Source of the DNA: Parapristionchus giblindavisi | Lineage: Eukaryota > Nematoda > Chromadorea > Rhabditida > Diplogasteridae | Length of the DNA stretch: 64,000 bases | Assembly: GCA_943737045.1 (NCBI GenBank) | Contig: CALSFV010000005.1 | Coordinates: 868,001 to 932,000 of the forward strand | Direction of reading: 5' to 3' | Part shown: positions 45,740 to 56,440 of the stretch, one piece after another | Numbering within the stretch: the first letter of the stretch is position 1 | Layout of the letters: every line of letters begins with the position of its first letter | Translations under genes and position numbers: made by a program | The notes under the pieces: generated by a model | What the model was told of the DNA's origin: nothing | What the model saw: the letters and a program-made list of their open reading frames with translations, nothing else | The model's database searches: none

Positions 45740-47500
45740 CAGGAGTTCAATAAATCGGTACAATGGAAAGATAGATCAGTCTGGGATCGAGAATTCGATC
45801 CTATTTTCGGGTAGTGATAGTAAACGTGCCGCTCTAGCGAAGAAACTATTGTGCCTATATTGGAACCGTGACCCGGGGTTATTGAAATTTATTCCATTTC
45901 TGGTTGTATAGGTATTGAAATAATGGGATTTCTTGTTTGAAATTTTGAATTTGCCTCTGAGAAGTTTGAGGGAAGTTCTAACGTCTATATTTAGTCTACG
46001 TTTTTCTAGCGTTTCTAGTTTAAGTTGAGTATTTCGCTCAGCTGCTCTAGGCATATTCTCCCATGTATAACTGTAGCAACGTGCGAATACTCTTCTGGTA
46101 AAGTAATTCTGGACTTTTTCGAGGGTTTTAATATCCTTTTTCTGATAGGGATTAAAGACTGTTGAAGCACTTTCAAGGATGGGGCGAATATAGATCGAGA
46201 ACGCTTTGAGGAGAATTTCAGGCTTTTTAGTCCGCAGTGCTCGCATTAGTATGTGGCAAGCAGACTTTGCTTTTACTGAAATAGCTTTGCAATGGTCGGA
46301 AAATGTTAATGTTTTCTGAATAGCAAAACCAAGGTCTTTAACTACTTCTTTTTTATTCAGTATTGTATTTTCGATCATATAGTCCCGTTTTGGGTTCGCT
46401 CTTCCAAGATGTAGGGTGGTGCATTTGTGAGATGCGAGCGGCAATTGCCAATCATTAGCCCATCTAACTATTTTATCCACTGCTATTTGCAGTGGGACAG
46501 GAGGGTCGTCCTTATTAAATGATTTATATTTTTTAATGTCATCGGCATATAATCTGGCAACAACATCGTTATTTTGTACTAGTGCCGGTATTTCAGAAGT
46601 GAAAATTAAAAATAGTAAGGGTCCAAGTACCGAGCCCTGCGGTACGCCACTACTAACTAGGTGAGAATCGGACAGTTTATCTTTAAAGATGGTGTTCCAC
46701 GAATATTTTCGTGAATAAACTGTGAAGACAGGATGGTAGCAAAAGTCATATAAGTCACCACATACTATTTCTTTTATAATGATTCTGCGTATTGATTGGC
46801 ATAATCACGATTTTAAGATGTTCAATAGTGCAGGGAATGGAGAAAGAGAGATGGGAAGGGATCTAATGAGAGGGCAAAGGTTGAGTGTCGGTCGCAAACT
46901 GAACATAAACACACTTTTTACTTACAGTATATGTATGAGGGGGCTCATTCCCATCGTGGTAGGAGCCAATCATTCTTTTCGTGTTTCCCCATCTTTAACT
47001 CGAACTTGAAATGATCTATTGGAAAGATAATCAGAGATCCAGTTAATGGTTTTCATTGAAATGCCAATTGTACTGAGTTTAGAAATTAGTTTTGGATGGG
47101 ATACACTATCAAAGGCTTTTGCGAAATCAAAATAGATAACATCAACTGTTTTTCCACTGCTAAGTGAGGCAGTCCAATGCTCTAGAACCTCCAGCATCTG
47201 CAGTTCTCGTGAACGATTCTTTCTGAATCCGTATTGTTCATCAGGGAATATCTCGAGTGATTCACAATGAGATATTATGGGCCTACTCAAGATACGTTCG
47301 AATATACGACAGAAAAATGATGTGATTGAAATCGGCCTATAATTGGAAGGGTTGGAATAGGGTGGGGATTTTTTTTTAGAAAATAACAAACTGTATGTAA
47401 ATACCGAGACAACGGGTGCCTGCACTCCCTCGCCGAATTCTCGATTGCATCTTCACTGATTTGATATTTAAAAGAGACCGTTCTAGTTTCTGAACTATGC
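45740..47500 (-). mobile_element. Jockey-like LINE reverse transcriptase fragment
   Basis: Minus-strand reverse transcriptase in two parts. 47425-46998 has NYRPISITSFFCRIFE, YGFRKNRS and AFDSVSHPKLISKL. 46683-45776 has VPQGSVLGPLLF, the catalytic YADD, and a C-terminal domain with SARSTVFNP-like text (ILESASTVFNPYQKK). The parts are separated by a 314 bp TIR element. No endonuclease is present. It differs from the LINE at 29-32 kb (YADD rather than FSDD, different C-terminus), so it is another lineage. Confidence 0.88.
46684..46997 (-). mobile_element. TIR element inserted in the LINE reverse transcriptase
   Basis: TA-flanked, with TIRs AAAGATGGTGTTCCACGA / CGTGTTTCCCCATCTTT. The left part (AAACTGTGAAGACAGGATGG, TAGCAAAAGT) is the reverse complement of the right part of 19062-19408, so it belongs to the tRNA-carrying second subfamily. 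The tRNA part is no longer clear. It splits the reverse transcriptase frame and is therefore younger than the LINE. Confidence 0.82.
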
Positions 47501-48577
47501 ATAACAAAAAATAGTGATGCGGACAAATAAAACAACTGATTTTTATACGTTCATTATCTCTAGTTTATACATATCAGGGATTGCACAGCGGGTAAAATGA
47601 GCATACATATGCGTTATGTCGCTATACAACCCCTTGCTCATTTTTCAATCTTCACGTTTCATACTGTCATCATCTGGTCATCATTAATCTAAATAATTTA
47701 TTCATCTATTGTGCACCAGAAAATCTTAAGCGAGTTGAACTCATTTTTAAAACATGAAAATTCTGAAACAAGTTGTCAACAATTGACTATTAATTAGTCT
47801 TTGAATAATGAAGCAGTAACTTGCAATTAGTTCTTATAGCTTATTCATAAGCGAGATGTTCAGAAAATATTCACACGTGTTCCTACTGTATGGGATGAAT
47901 GAGCGATGAATGAGCGACACTGAACCCAGTTTGACGAAATTCAGGTCAGTCATTATTATATTATAAAATGCACTTGTGTCATTGCCTTGCTGCTACTATC
48001 TGCTAAACTCAGAAATATTCTATCGGTCAAGCCCCCTTGAAAAAGCATATGAGAGGGGAATCGAGCCTGTCTTCCTTACAACATATCAAGGCATCACAGT
48101 TAGACAATTTTGTGGTAAGGGTAAGTAGTAGTATAAAGTCATGGCCTGTGCTGGCATATGAGCCCCTTTGACCATTCTATGTGGTCAGTTCTCGAGAACA
48201 AGGCCCGTGCTCGTCCCTACTCGAATCCGGAGTCGATAGAGAAGTCCCTTCTCCGGGAATTACATATTAATTAATTTATCGTTTCTTAGACAAGAGAGAA
48301 TAACGATATTCTGTGATAATATATATTGATTAAAAAGGAAGAACGACGAGAATACTGTAACATTTAGATCACATCACTTGCCAATAAGGCTGTCTGAATC
48401 TTTTGATTGTTCATTCTCATATGTCTTCCTCGCAAGTAAATCAAATGATGAATATGGTAGAGAAATAAATATCTATCTGTACTCATCTATTTATTTATCA
48501 CAAGAACGTTGCTTTATCCAAAATATATACAAAACGAACAAATGCTTCTATTGTGCTCCATATTATATGGCAAAAAA
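47501..48577. other. Spacer before repeat-protein gene 4
   Basis: AT-rich, no exon chain and no repeats that I recognise. Confidence 0.4.
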
Positions 48578-50149
48578 TTAGAAGGCCGCTGCAGCAGGAG
48601 TGCTTGAGGGAGGAGGTCCAGAAGGTCTGGGGGATCCTGATGGGGTACCGTTTAATCCGAACAAATCTCCAATCATATCAACTACTGCGAATCTCTTAAG
48701 ATTAATTCTGGTGGGAGAGGGAGCTCCAGTGGTTGGAATAGGAGATCCAGAAGGTTTGGGTGATCCAGAAGGCGCAGGCGATCCTTCTACTGGAGCTTGA
48801 CTTTTATTGTATGCTGGAGCACCTGTGTTTCCAAGAGGAGATCCGGAAGGTTTGGGTGATCCTGATGGAGCTCCAGAGGGTATGGGTGATCCAGAGGGTT
48901 GAGGTGATCCTGATGGAGCTCCAGAGCGCATGGGTGAACCAGATGGTCTAGGTGAACCGGAAGGAGCTCCAGAGGGCATGGGCGATCCAGAAGGCGCAGG
49001 CGATCTCTCTACTGGAGCTTGACGTTTATTGTATGCTGGAGCTCCTGTGCTTCCAAGATTAGATCCGGAAGGTTTGGGTGATCCTGATGGAGCTCCAGAG
49101 GGCATGGGTGAACCAGATGGTCTAGGTGAACCGGAAGGAGCTCCAGAGGGCATGGGCGATCCAGAAGGCTTGGGTGATCCAGAAGGCGCAGGCGATCCTT
49201 CTACTGGAGCTTGACTTTTATTGTATGCTGGAGCACCTGTGTTTCCAAGAGGAGATCCGGAAGGTTTGGGTGATCCTGATGGAGCTCCAGAGTGCATGGG
49301 TGATCCAGAGGGTTGAGGTGATCCTGATGGAGCTCCAGAGGGCATGGGTGAACCAGATGGTCTAGGTGAACCGGAAGGAGCTCCAGAGGGCATGGGCGAT
49401 CCAGAAGGCGCAGGCGATTCCTCTACTGGAGCTTGACGTTTATTGTATGCTGGAGCTCCTGTGCTTCCAAGATTAGATCCGGAAGGTTTGGGTGATCCTG
49501 ATGGAGCTCCAGAGGGCATGGGTGATCCAGAGGGTTGAGGTGATCCTGATGGAGCTCCAGAGTGCATGGGTGAACCAGATGGTCTAGGTGAACCGCAAGG
49601 AGCTCCAGAGGGCATGGGCGATCCAGAAGGCTTGGGTGATCCAGAAGGCGCAGGCGATTCCTCTACTGGAGCTTGACGTTTATTGTATGCTGGAGCTCCT
49701 GTGCTTCCAAGATTAGATCCGGAAGGTTTGGGTGATCCTGATGGAGCTCCAGAGGGCATGGGTGATCCAGAGGGTTGAGGTGATCCTGATGGAGCTCCAG
49801 AGGGCATGGGTGAACCAGATGGTCTAGGTGAACCGGAAGGAGCTCCAGAGGGCATGGGCGATCCAGAAGGCGCAGGCGATTCCTCTACTGGAGCTTGACG
49901 TTTATTGTATGCTGGAGCTCCTGTGCTTCCAAGATTAGATCCGGAAGGTTTGGGTGATCCTGATGGAGCTCCAGAGGGCATGGGTGATCCAGAGGGTTGA
50001 GGTGATCCTGATGGAGCTCCAGAGGGCATGGGTGAACCAGATGGTCTAGGTGAACCGGAAGGAGCTCCAGATGGCTTGGGTGATCCCGAAACCGCGTTTT
50101 GGGCTGCAACAGCGACGAGGAAAAGCGTGCAGATGAGAATAGTCTTCAT
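48578..50149 (-). CDS. Secreted Ser/Pro/Gly repeat protein, copy 4 (523 aa)
   Basis: The largest family member. After the shared signal peptide come six modules of 64-80 residues built from GSPMPSGAPSGSPRPSG-type units. Each ends in GAPAYNKRQAPVE or GAPAYNKSQAPVE. Four ends have the Lys-Arg pair, while modules 4 and 6 have Lys-Ser. A seventh partial block leads to INLKRFAVVDMIGDLFGLNG and the PPPSSTPAAAAF end. Homogeneous modules at the DNA level point to unequal crossing-over. It is intronless. The one cysteine in the repeats (APCGSP) is a point variant. Confidence 0.9.
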   Translation of the reverse strand: MKTILICTLFLVAVAAQNAVSGSPKPSGAPSGSPRPSGSPMPSGAPSGSPQPSGSPMPSGAPSGSPKPSGSNLGSTGAPAYNKRQAPVEESPAPSGSPMPSGAPSGSPRPSGSPMPSGAPSGSPQPSGSPMPSGAPSGSPKPSGSNLGSTGAPAYNKRQAPVEESPAPSGSPKPSGSPMPSGAPCGSPRPSGSPMHSGAPSGSPQPSGSPMPSGAPSGSPKPSGSNLGSTGAPAYNKRQAPVEESPAPSGSPMPSGAPSGSPRPSGSPMPSGAPSGSPQPSGSPMHSGAPSGSPKPSGSPLGNTGAPAYNKSQAPVEGSPAPSGSPKPSGSPMPSGAPSGSPRPSGSPMPSGAPSGSPKPSGSNLGSTGAPAYNKRQAPVERSPAPSGSPMPSGAPSGSPRPSGSPMRSGAPSGSPQPSGSPIPSGAPSGSPKPSGSPLGNTGAPAYNKSQAPVEGSPAPSGSPKPSGSPIPTTGAPSPTRINLKRFAVVDMIGDLFGLNGTPSGSPRPSGPPPSSTPAAAAF

Positions 50150-50194
50150 GATGAGAAGATTTTTGAATGAATGATTGGAAGTATTTCATGGTGA

Positions 50195-50217
50195 TTTTAT
50201 ACTCTTTTATCAATTGG
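50195..50217 (-). promoter_or_regulatory. TATA and CCAAT boxes of repeat-protein gene 4
   Basis: TATAAAA at 50201-50195 and CCAAT at 50217-50213 on the minus strand. The distal block is more diverged than in genes 1-3, but CAGCTGTGCAAATA and GATGTGTTTATGATTTA remain and closely match the orphan promoter at 6056-6290. Confidence 0.75.
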
Positions 50218-50389
50218 TCGCATCGAAGCATATTTGCACAGCTGTGATATGAGCTCATATCCGTCATAAACTGTCCCCACAGACGAACGAGATGTGTTTA
50301 TGATTTATGTAGTGGTTTGAGACTGTAACGTTTTCATTTTTCTTTCTGATATTCCAATGTCTCACAATATTTTCAGATCAACCTAGTCA

Positions 50390-50735
50390 AGATCTTCACG
50401 GCGGTTCAATGAAGAGAAATCCCTACATTTAACTTTGGCTTGGCCTCTTGCATTACGAAAAATCGGCAAAGTTGATTTGCACTGGGCGGGATTCGAACCT
50501 ACGAGGTTCGGATAGATACACAAAAGCTCTATCCACTAAGCCATATCGGCATGTCTCGCGAATCGAAAAACTCGATGATAGGTCTAGTCAAAAGCGAGCG
50601 CCCAGATATACCGTAGTCAACTTTCGCGCTGGGAGATCCTAGATGTTTTACTGCTTATCATCACTCAGTTGGCGATACTTTCTTTCTCCGGCAAGAGCTT
50701 CTTAGTTACTATCATTGAGCCGCCGTGATCTTAGC
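50390..50735 (-). mobile_element. TIR element carrying a tRNA-like segment (third family)
   Basis: TIRs AGATCTTCACGGCGGTTCAATGA and its near-complement at 50714-50735 differ from the AAAGRNGGRGACCC type. On the minus strand 50545-50480 reads GCCGATATGGCTTAGTGGATAGAG, with a perfect B box GGTTCGAATCCC. The stems around the anticodon do not form a normal cloverleaf. It sits just upstream of repeat-protein gene 4. Confidence 0.75.
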
Positions 50736-51090
50736 TCTAATGGGAAATGGACTATTGTGAAATTGGTCCCAAGACGGTTATGCGAAATGTGTACTGACGT
50801 CCCTGACTGTAAATTGTGCAGACCAAATTCCTTCAAGTCGCTCGTCGCGATGGGGAATTCTTATCGCTGCCCAGCTTATATACCACTAATCCAGTCGATA
50901 AAGTTGTGTAAAATGCAAATGAAATAAACTCGAACTTGATTGATTACACTTCTGCATAAATTGAGTATTATTTTTTTCCATCGTATACGCATGACTAAAC
51001 ATAATACCGGTAATGGGAAAGAGGGCAGATGGATTTCTATCGCGTATAAGTGATTTCGGTTTTGGCAACAATATTGTCTACATGATGGTC

Positions 51091-51225
51091 TAGCCACCAA
51101 ACTTTGTGACGGATATATGAGCGTTGTAGCTGTGCAAACTATTCGTGTGCACCGCCAGTAATCATCGAGATGGTGATCGAAATCTCCTACTCAATCGTTC
51201 ACTCCAGTATGTCGAATCGCGTGTA
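51091..51225 (+). repeat. Promoter-like duplicated block, copy 2
   Basis: About 95% identical by eye to 45340-45470 over ~110 bp. Confidence 0.8.
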
Positions 51226-51280
51226 TTAACCTGGTTGAGATGCTAAATCTCGTAATACATGATTGGGTAGCGGGAAGTAT

Positions 51281-51400
51281 TTAAAGGAACACCTCCTAGC
51301 TGATTTTAAACTCTCCGGTCTAACCACTCACTATTGTAAACCCAGAAGAGATTGTCAGCAGAGTGGAGAGTTTCAAATTAGTTTGGGATGTAACTTTAAG
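51281..51400. repeat. Family A palindromic element, copy 10
   Basis: TTTAAAGGAACACCTCCTAG ... GAGAGTTTCAAATTAGTTTG then GGATGTAACTTTAA; both outer ends are present. Confidence 0.8.
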
Positions 51401-53130
51401 TCGGCGCGAAAAGTTTGGGCAGCAACGCTAACCAAAATGATAATCAAGCCAACAACACACCAACTCAAAAACAGGCCACTCATAATCGAGGAGTTAGCCG
51501 CGAAATGCAAAAGCATGCAGTTTCCAATTAATTTTCAAGTTAAAAAGAATATCATGACAATTGTAGTCTACATGAGCACAAAACCACTTCTCATTTACTA
51601 TTCTCTCATATAGGTCAAAAGTGTAGTCGTAGAATGATTTGGACAGGAGTGGGACAGAATTACGGGGACATGATCATTGACCTCCTCCACCCCATTGCAT
51701 ATCGCATAGGTGGAGCAAATCCGTTCAACTATACAGTACAGCATAATCTCCCAGTGAAAATCTTTTCATTCATTCGTTCATCCCTTCAATCCGGAAGTAT
51801 TTTCTGCAACACCATTTTATGGGGTATCAACACATCATTCGTGCAATTTTTTTCTAAATTGCACACGTTTTTGCAATGAACATATCAATCATATTTACAT
51901 TTAAACTTTTTATTTAGATCCATGCGGTGAGTCACCGGATCTATAGCAGCATGAGATTGTTCCATTGATCCTTGTTTCGTGCAATGTTCATAAAGATTGA
52001 ACCATAAAGCCAGGACCATAAGGCCATAAAGCAATAAAGCCATAATGCCATAGCCAGCCACAAAGCCACAAATACCACAAATACAAATAATAGCCACAAA
52101 TACATTCTTCAATCTCAAATAGACCACTTGATCAAAAACAATTTTTAAGCGAAAAAACATTTATCACGAGTTCATTTGGTTGAGGATGAAGGACGCGGAT
52201 ACAGAGAAACGGATGTTGATTTATCGACGATGTACTGAAGCGAGGAGGAGGAAGCGATCATATCCGCGCGGGCTACCGCCGCGACTGTGGCAGGCGCGTC
52301 AGTAACGGATGACGCGTCGCGGTCATGCGTGCGGATTCACGCGGTTCATAAAGACTTATAATATTCGGCACGCGTCAACTTCGAAATTAGTGTCCTGAAA
52401 ATGCACTTTCATATTGTAATTCATTTGTTTCTTTCTCATTTTGAATTGGACTTTCTTTGTCTCACATTTTCACATTGAACTCTTCGATATTTGATTTTTT
52501 TAAATCTTTAACTTTTGATTTTTTAAACACATTTATGCGATAAATATTGCTACCACAAACAGCGATAAATCTATGAATCCATTGACATGATACACTAGGG
52601 GTTGATCTTTGATCTATCCAGCCAAGATTGCATTCACAGTACCCTCTATTAGTCAAATGGATTCGATTTCTTTAGATTGGGAATCGCACAACTGAATTCT
52701 AATCTTTGATCTTTAATCTTTGCACTTAAATTAAATAAGAATAATCGAACTGACAACAGCACTTGCATGAAGCATTCGATCAATATTCATAACTCTCTGA
52801 GAAACTATGTATAATAAATCGATTAATCTTGATCTCATAATCGTGAAGACCTCAAACACAATTTTTCGTTTAGTCAACATGGTCTCGGTTATGTCATATG
52901 TGGAATCACGCACTTTTCCATGACTTTGAATGATGACTTCATTAAGAAGTTTAATTCATTTTCATTAATTCACTCCATTTCTTCACAATTCTCCATGAAA
53001 TCAACAATTTCATTCTTCATATTCTCCCTCGTCGGCGCAGGTTGGTAGTCCATTTCTTCTCCGTCTCAAGTCTTACGACTTAAGACCTAAAGATATTAAG
53101 GTCGTCTTAATTCACTAAGTATTTCTGCAG

Positions 53131-54777
53131 ACGCAGTTCAACACAAGTAAAATGCTCAAAGGCCACGAGGACACGATTACTACACGAAACAGGATCGATT
53201 CCTGGGGAGTTGTAGTAGATGCCAGCGCTAAGTACCTGGATGAGCTGGTCAAGGCAAGTTTTAATCTTTGATCTTTGATCTTTAGATCACTTATCTTTGA
53301 TTTTTATCTTTTCAATCATGTGTAGCCATTCTCGACAAAGCAATGAGATCGTAGATAGATAAATGAATTTTAATTTTGCATGAACAATCGGTTTTGCAGA
53401 ATGAATATTTAAGGCGAAATAAAATGAGACAAAAAAAGTTCATTTTTGCAGGACATGCGCAAGCTTAACGCCCTGCCGGGAGCGTATCCGCACGCACTTC
53501 GGCTGATCAACGAAGAGATCAACCGTGTCTGGTATGGAAGTCTCTAATAATGCTAGCAAGCAAAAAGATCAAAAATCAAACTAAACTACACTCATGTTGT
53601 TATAGTTTAAAATGTGTTTTCATAACCTATCTACGTTCTATATCAATGCACAGTATCCTTCGTTCAGGTCGGCTGTATGCTCAGGATTCAGTGGCGTCAT
53701 CAACAAGACGGAGGACAGTAAGCCTATGGCTATTTCTCATAGATCGCCTACCGTAACCAAGCACACCACTACCACCCGTAGCGCCAGCACAGTCACATCA
53801 CCAAAGGCCCGCAGTCCAAGTAGCAATATCATGGCACTTCATAGGTGCGCCAAGTTGCCTGCGTAGCTAAGCTGAGTATCATGATCTTTACTGAGTATCA
53901 TTGTAGAGCATATGCAGGCATGATCGGATCAAGAATGGAGCCGTTCGAGAGTGGAGGAGTGGAAGTTCAGGAGAAGATTCCCATTCCATACAGTCCAAGG
54001 TGGGTTGTTCGACTGCGTAGATGGCTGAGTATCATGACATTGACTGCGTAGATCGCTGAGTATCATTCCAGATGCAGTTTCATTGGCCTCATTCTCGGCC
54101 CTCGTGGTATCAGTATCAAGCAGATTGGGAGCGAGACACAGTGTACCATTCTCGTGCGTGGCAGAGGATCAGTCAAGGTAAGATATTTGGCTGCGTAGAT
54201 GTGACTGAGTATCATGCAAACCGTAGTTCATGAAAGAAAGATACCGAAGTCTTACAGTTTTAAAAAAAACCAACAGCCAACCGTATCACATTCCTGTACC
54301 ATTTCCATCAACTACCTCTTCCAGCAAACCTTCCATATTCGTTATCCATGACCTACCGTGACTCGTTCCTTCATTTACCGTAACCCTACAATCATTACAG
54401 AGCCCAGTGAGAGAGGCTCGTCTTTTGAATAAACCTGGATGGGAACATCTTGTTGAACCACTTCATGTGCTCATCAAGGCCACCGATGTATCTCAGGTAG
54501 GATAGTGGTTACCTGCGTCCTAATTTTCGAATGGTTAACCGTTTCCCAGTTTCTGAACGGTTATCCCTTTCCTAGTTTCACATTGGTTAACCGTTTCCCA
54601 ATTTATCAGGATATCCCTTTCCCAGTTTCCCAACAGTTAACATGTAGCCCAATTCAGGCTGCTGCTGAGACCAAACTACGTGTTGGTGTTGCGGCCATCA
54701 CGAAGTTGCTCTATCCATGCAATGATGAGTACAAACGCAGCCAACTCGTTCAACATCAATGGGACATATCGCTATGA
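53131..54777 (+). CDS. STAR-family KH-domain RNA-binding protein (7 exons, 257 aa from ATG 53152)
   Basis: Exons 53131-53253, 53452-53531, 53668-53844, 53907-53999, 54072-54177, 54401-54496, 54658-54777, all in phase. Residues ~20-60 match the QUA1 dimerisation region (KYLDELVKDMRKLNALPGAY, then INEEINRVW). After a Ser/Thr-rich linker come KIPIPYSPR and a KH domain: SFIGLILGPRG with GXXG at 160-163, then SIKQIGSETQCTILVRGRGS. The STAR-specific extension LLNKPGWEHLVEPLHVLI follows, then a helix and a short QUA2-like end (EYKRSQLVQHQW). STAR proteins (GLD-1, ASD-2, Quaking) bind mRNA to control translation or splicing. Intron 1 has a GC donor (AAG|GCAAGT). The exon before 53131 is unclear: an acceptor precedes it, so ATG 53152 could follow trans-splicing. 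The protein is shorter than GLD-1. Confidence 0.9.
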
Positions 54778-55068
54778 TGCCGTCGTCTAACCTGATCCCG
54801 TGCGGGGAAACCCGCGGGTACACCCGCAGTCGGCCCATTAACCTCCTTCGTTCCTTCGTGCTGCGACTGAATAAAATTATGTTTCGTTTACAATGATTTT
54901 GCCTGTTATGCATCATAATCATTACAGCTATTGGATCAAAATCGCAAACGTTGAAAAGTTCATAAAATCTAACAACAATTGTATAATGCATGTAATGGAA
55001 TATTTTCCTCACCATGAGGAACACTGGTTGTTATCAATCATCTGCTATGAATTTTCTGTGAATTTCAT
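54778..55068. other. STAR gene 3' flank
   Basis: Includes a short G+C-rich patch with GTGCGGGGAAACCCGCGGG (54798-54820) that could form a small hairpin. No poly(A) signal is obvious before ~54873 (GAATAAAATT). Confidence 0.4.
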
Positions 55069-55265
55069 TCTACCACTGAACCATCGGTGGTTCAGTGGTA
55101 GAATGCTTTTCGCCAACTTCTTCGGTCATCTCCAAACTCCATGTCGATCTTCTCGGATTTGTGAAATCGAAGACGCGCATATGAAGATCAACATCAGTGT
55201 AATTCTGGGACTGTCGGAATTAAGAAGAGCTTTTTCCAGATGCACATCAGAGTCCCACTCTTGAC
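55069..55265 (+). mobile_element. SINE-like repeat with tRNA-Gly 5' half, copy 2
   Basis: 55083-55113 reads CATCGGTGGTTCAGTGGTAG then AATGC, which is the 5' half of a tRNA-Gly (GCATYGG, D arm, A box). It runs into a non-tRNA body shared with 38405-38600. The B box is absent. Immediately upstream, CATTCTACCACTGAACC is the exact inverse of part of that head, so the head forms a tight hairpin. Confidence 0.72.
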
Positions 55266-55755
55266 AAAATGTGTTTTAAATGAAATGAAAATGAAATCAC
55301 GCCTGACTTGAGTCGATCAAAAATTTCGAAGCTCCCTTTAGACTACACTTTTTTTCTCATTCTATATTTCGTTCATTCATTTAAACACATCGGGAGTAGC
55401 CTCTGATCTGCATGGTTGGCCACATACTGTGACGCATTGTGTTATGCGACATGAAGATCTCGATTTAAGCCTGATACTTTTTTAAAAATATATTTCTGAC
55501 GTCGAGAGATCTGATCGATAGTCTACTATAGCATGGAAAGGCCAATCATTGTTGTGTCTTCTCTCGCATCATCCTATTGTTCTCATCGACGTCTGAATCA
55601 TCTCAAGTATCGCAAATGATTCATCGAATACAATTCTTATTCTTTATTCCATCGTATTATATGCGATATTAAAATGAACGAATACTATGATTCGTTTCCG
55701 ATTATAGTTCTATTTTTACCTCGCCCATAACCGTCTCTACCTTTTCAATATCAAT

Positions 55756-55869
<114 letters not shown>

Positions 55870-56097
55870 ACGCAGTCGCATACCCAAATTAACTTTATTG
55901 CAGATGAGTTCTCGACTCTCTATAAATAAGTTTCAACTCCTGATGTCAGATATGCTGAACTTTCAAAAGTGAACCAAGCTCATTCGATCTCGGGACGTCC
56001 CCCTCAATCGCCCTCTTATCCTCTATCGACCTCTCTCTCTCCAATCTCGTCCCTAATGACAGTGATAAAGTATCGAGACTGATGTCTTCAGGTCTAA

Positions 56098-56104
56098 AAT
56101 GAGA

Positions 56105-56174
<70 letters not shown>

Positions 56175-56240
56175 GAGAGAGGGAGAGAGAGAGAGAGAGA
56201 GAGGGGGGAGAGAGGGAGAGAGAGAGAGGGAGAGGGGAGA

Positions 56241-56282
<42 letters not shown>

Positions 56283-56440
56283 AAGAGAGAGAGAGTGAAT
56301 GGGTAGCGGCTGTTGGGGCATGTTGATAAGAAAGTCGGAGATACTGATGGATAGGGCGAGAGGTTAGAGAGAGGGGGAGTGGGAGAGGGAGAGGGAGACG
56401 GGGAGTGGGAGAGGGAGAGGGAGACGGGGAGTGGGAGATT
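56098..56440. repeat. GA-rich microsatellite and GGGAGAGGGAGACG minisatellite
   Basis: 56098-56297 is an interrupted (GA)n/(GGGA)n tract. 56368-56440 has three or more copies of a ~30 bp GGGAGTGGGAGAGGGAGAC unit. It is strand-asymmetric purine DNA. Confidence 0.95.

Larger units (their letters stand above)
50736..53130. other. Intergenic region with repeats
   Basis: Holds the second promoter-like block (51091-51225), a family A palindrome (51281-51400), a relic similar to 21130-21250 (51910-51990), a short CpG-rich patch at 52235-52345, and many ATCTTTGATC motifs at 52490-52720. No gene found. Confidence 0.5.

Noticed and set aside
48578..50149. Regular repeats resembling a CRISPR-like array
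   Set aside because: The units are translated in frame, have no unique spacers and lie in a eukaryotic genome.
50480..50545. Stand-alone tRNA gene on the minus strand
   Set aside because: The B box is perfect but no proper acceptor or anticodon stem forms, and it sits between TIRs.
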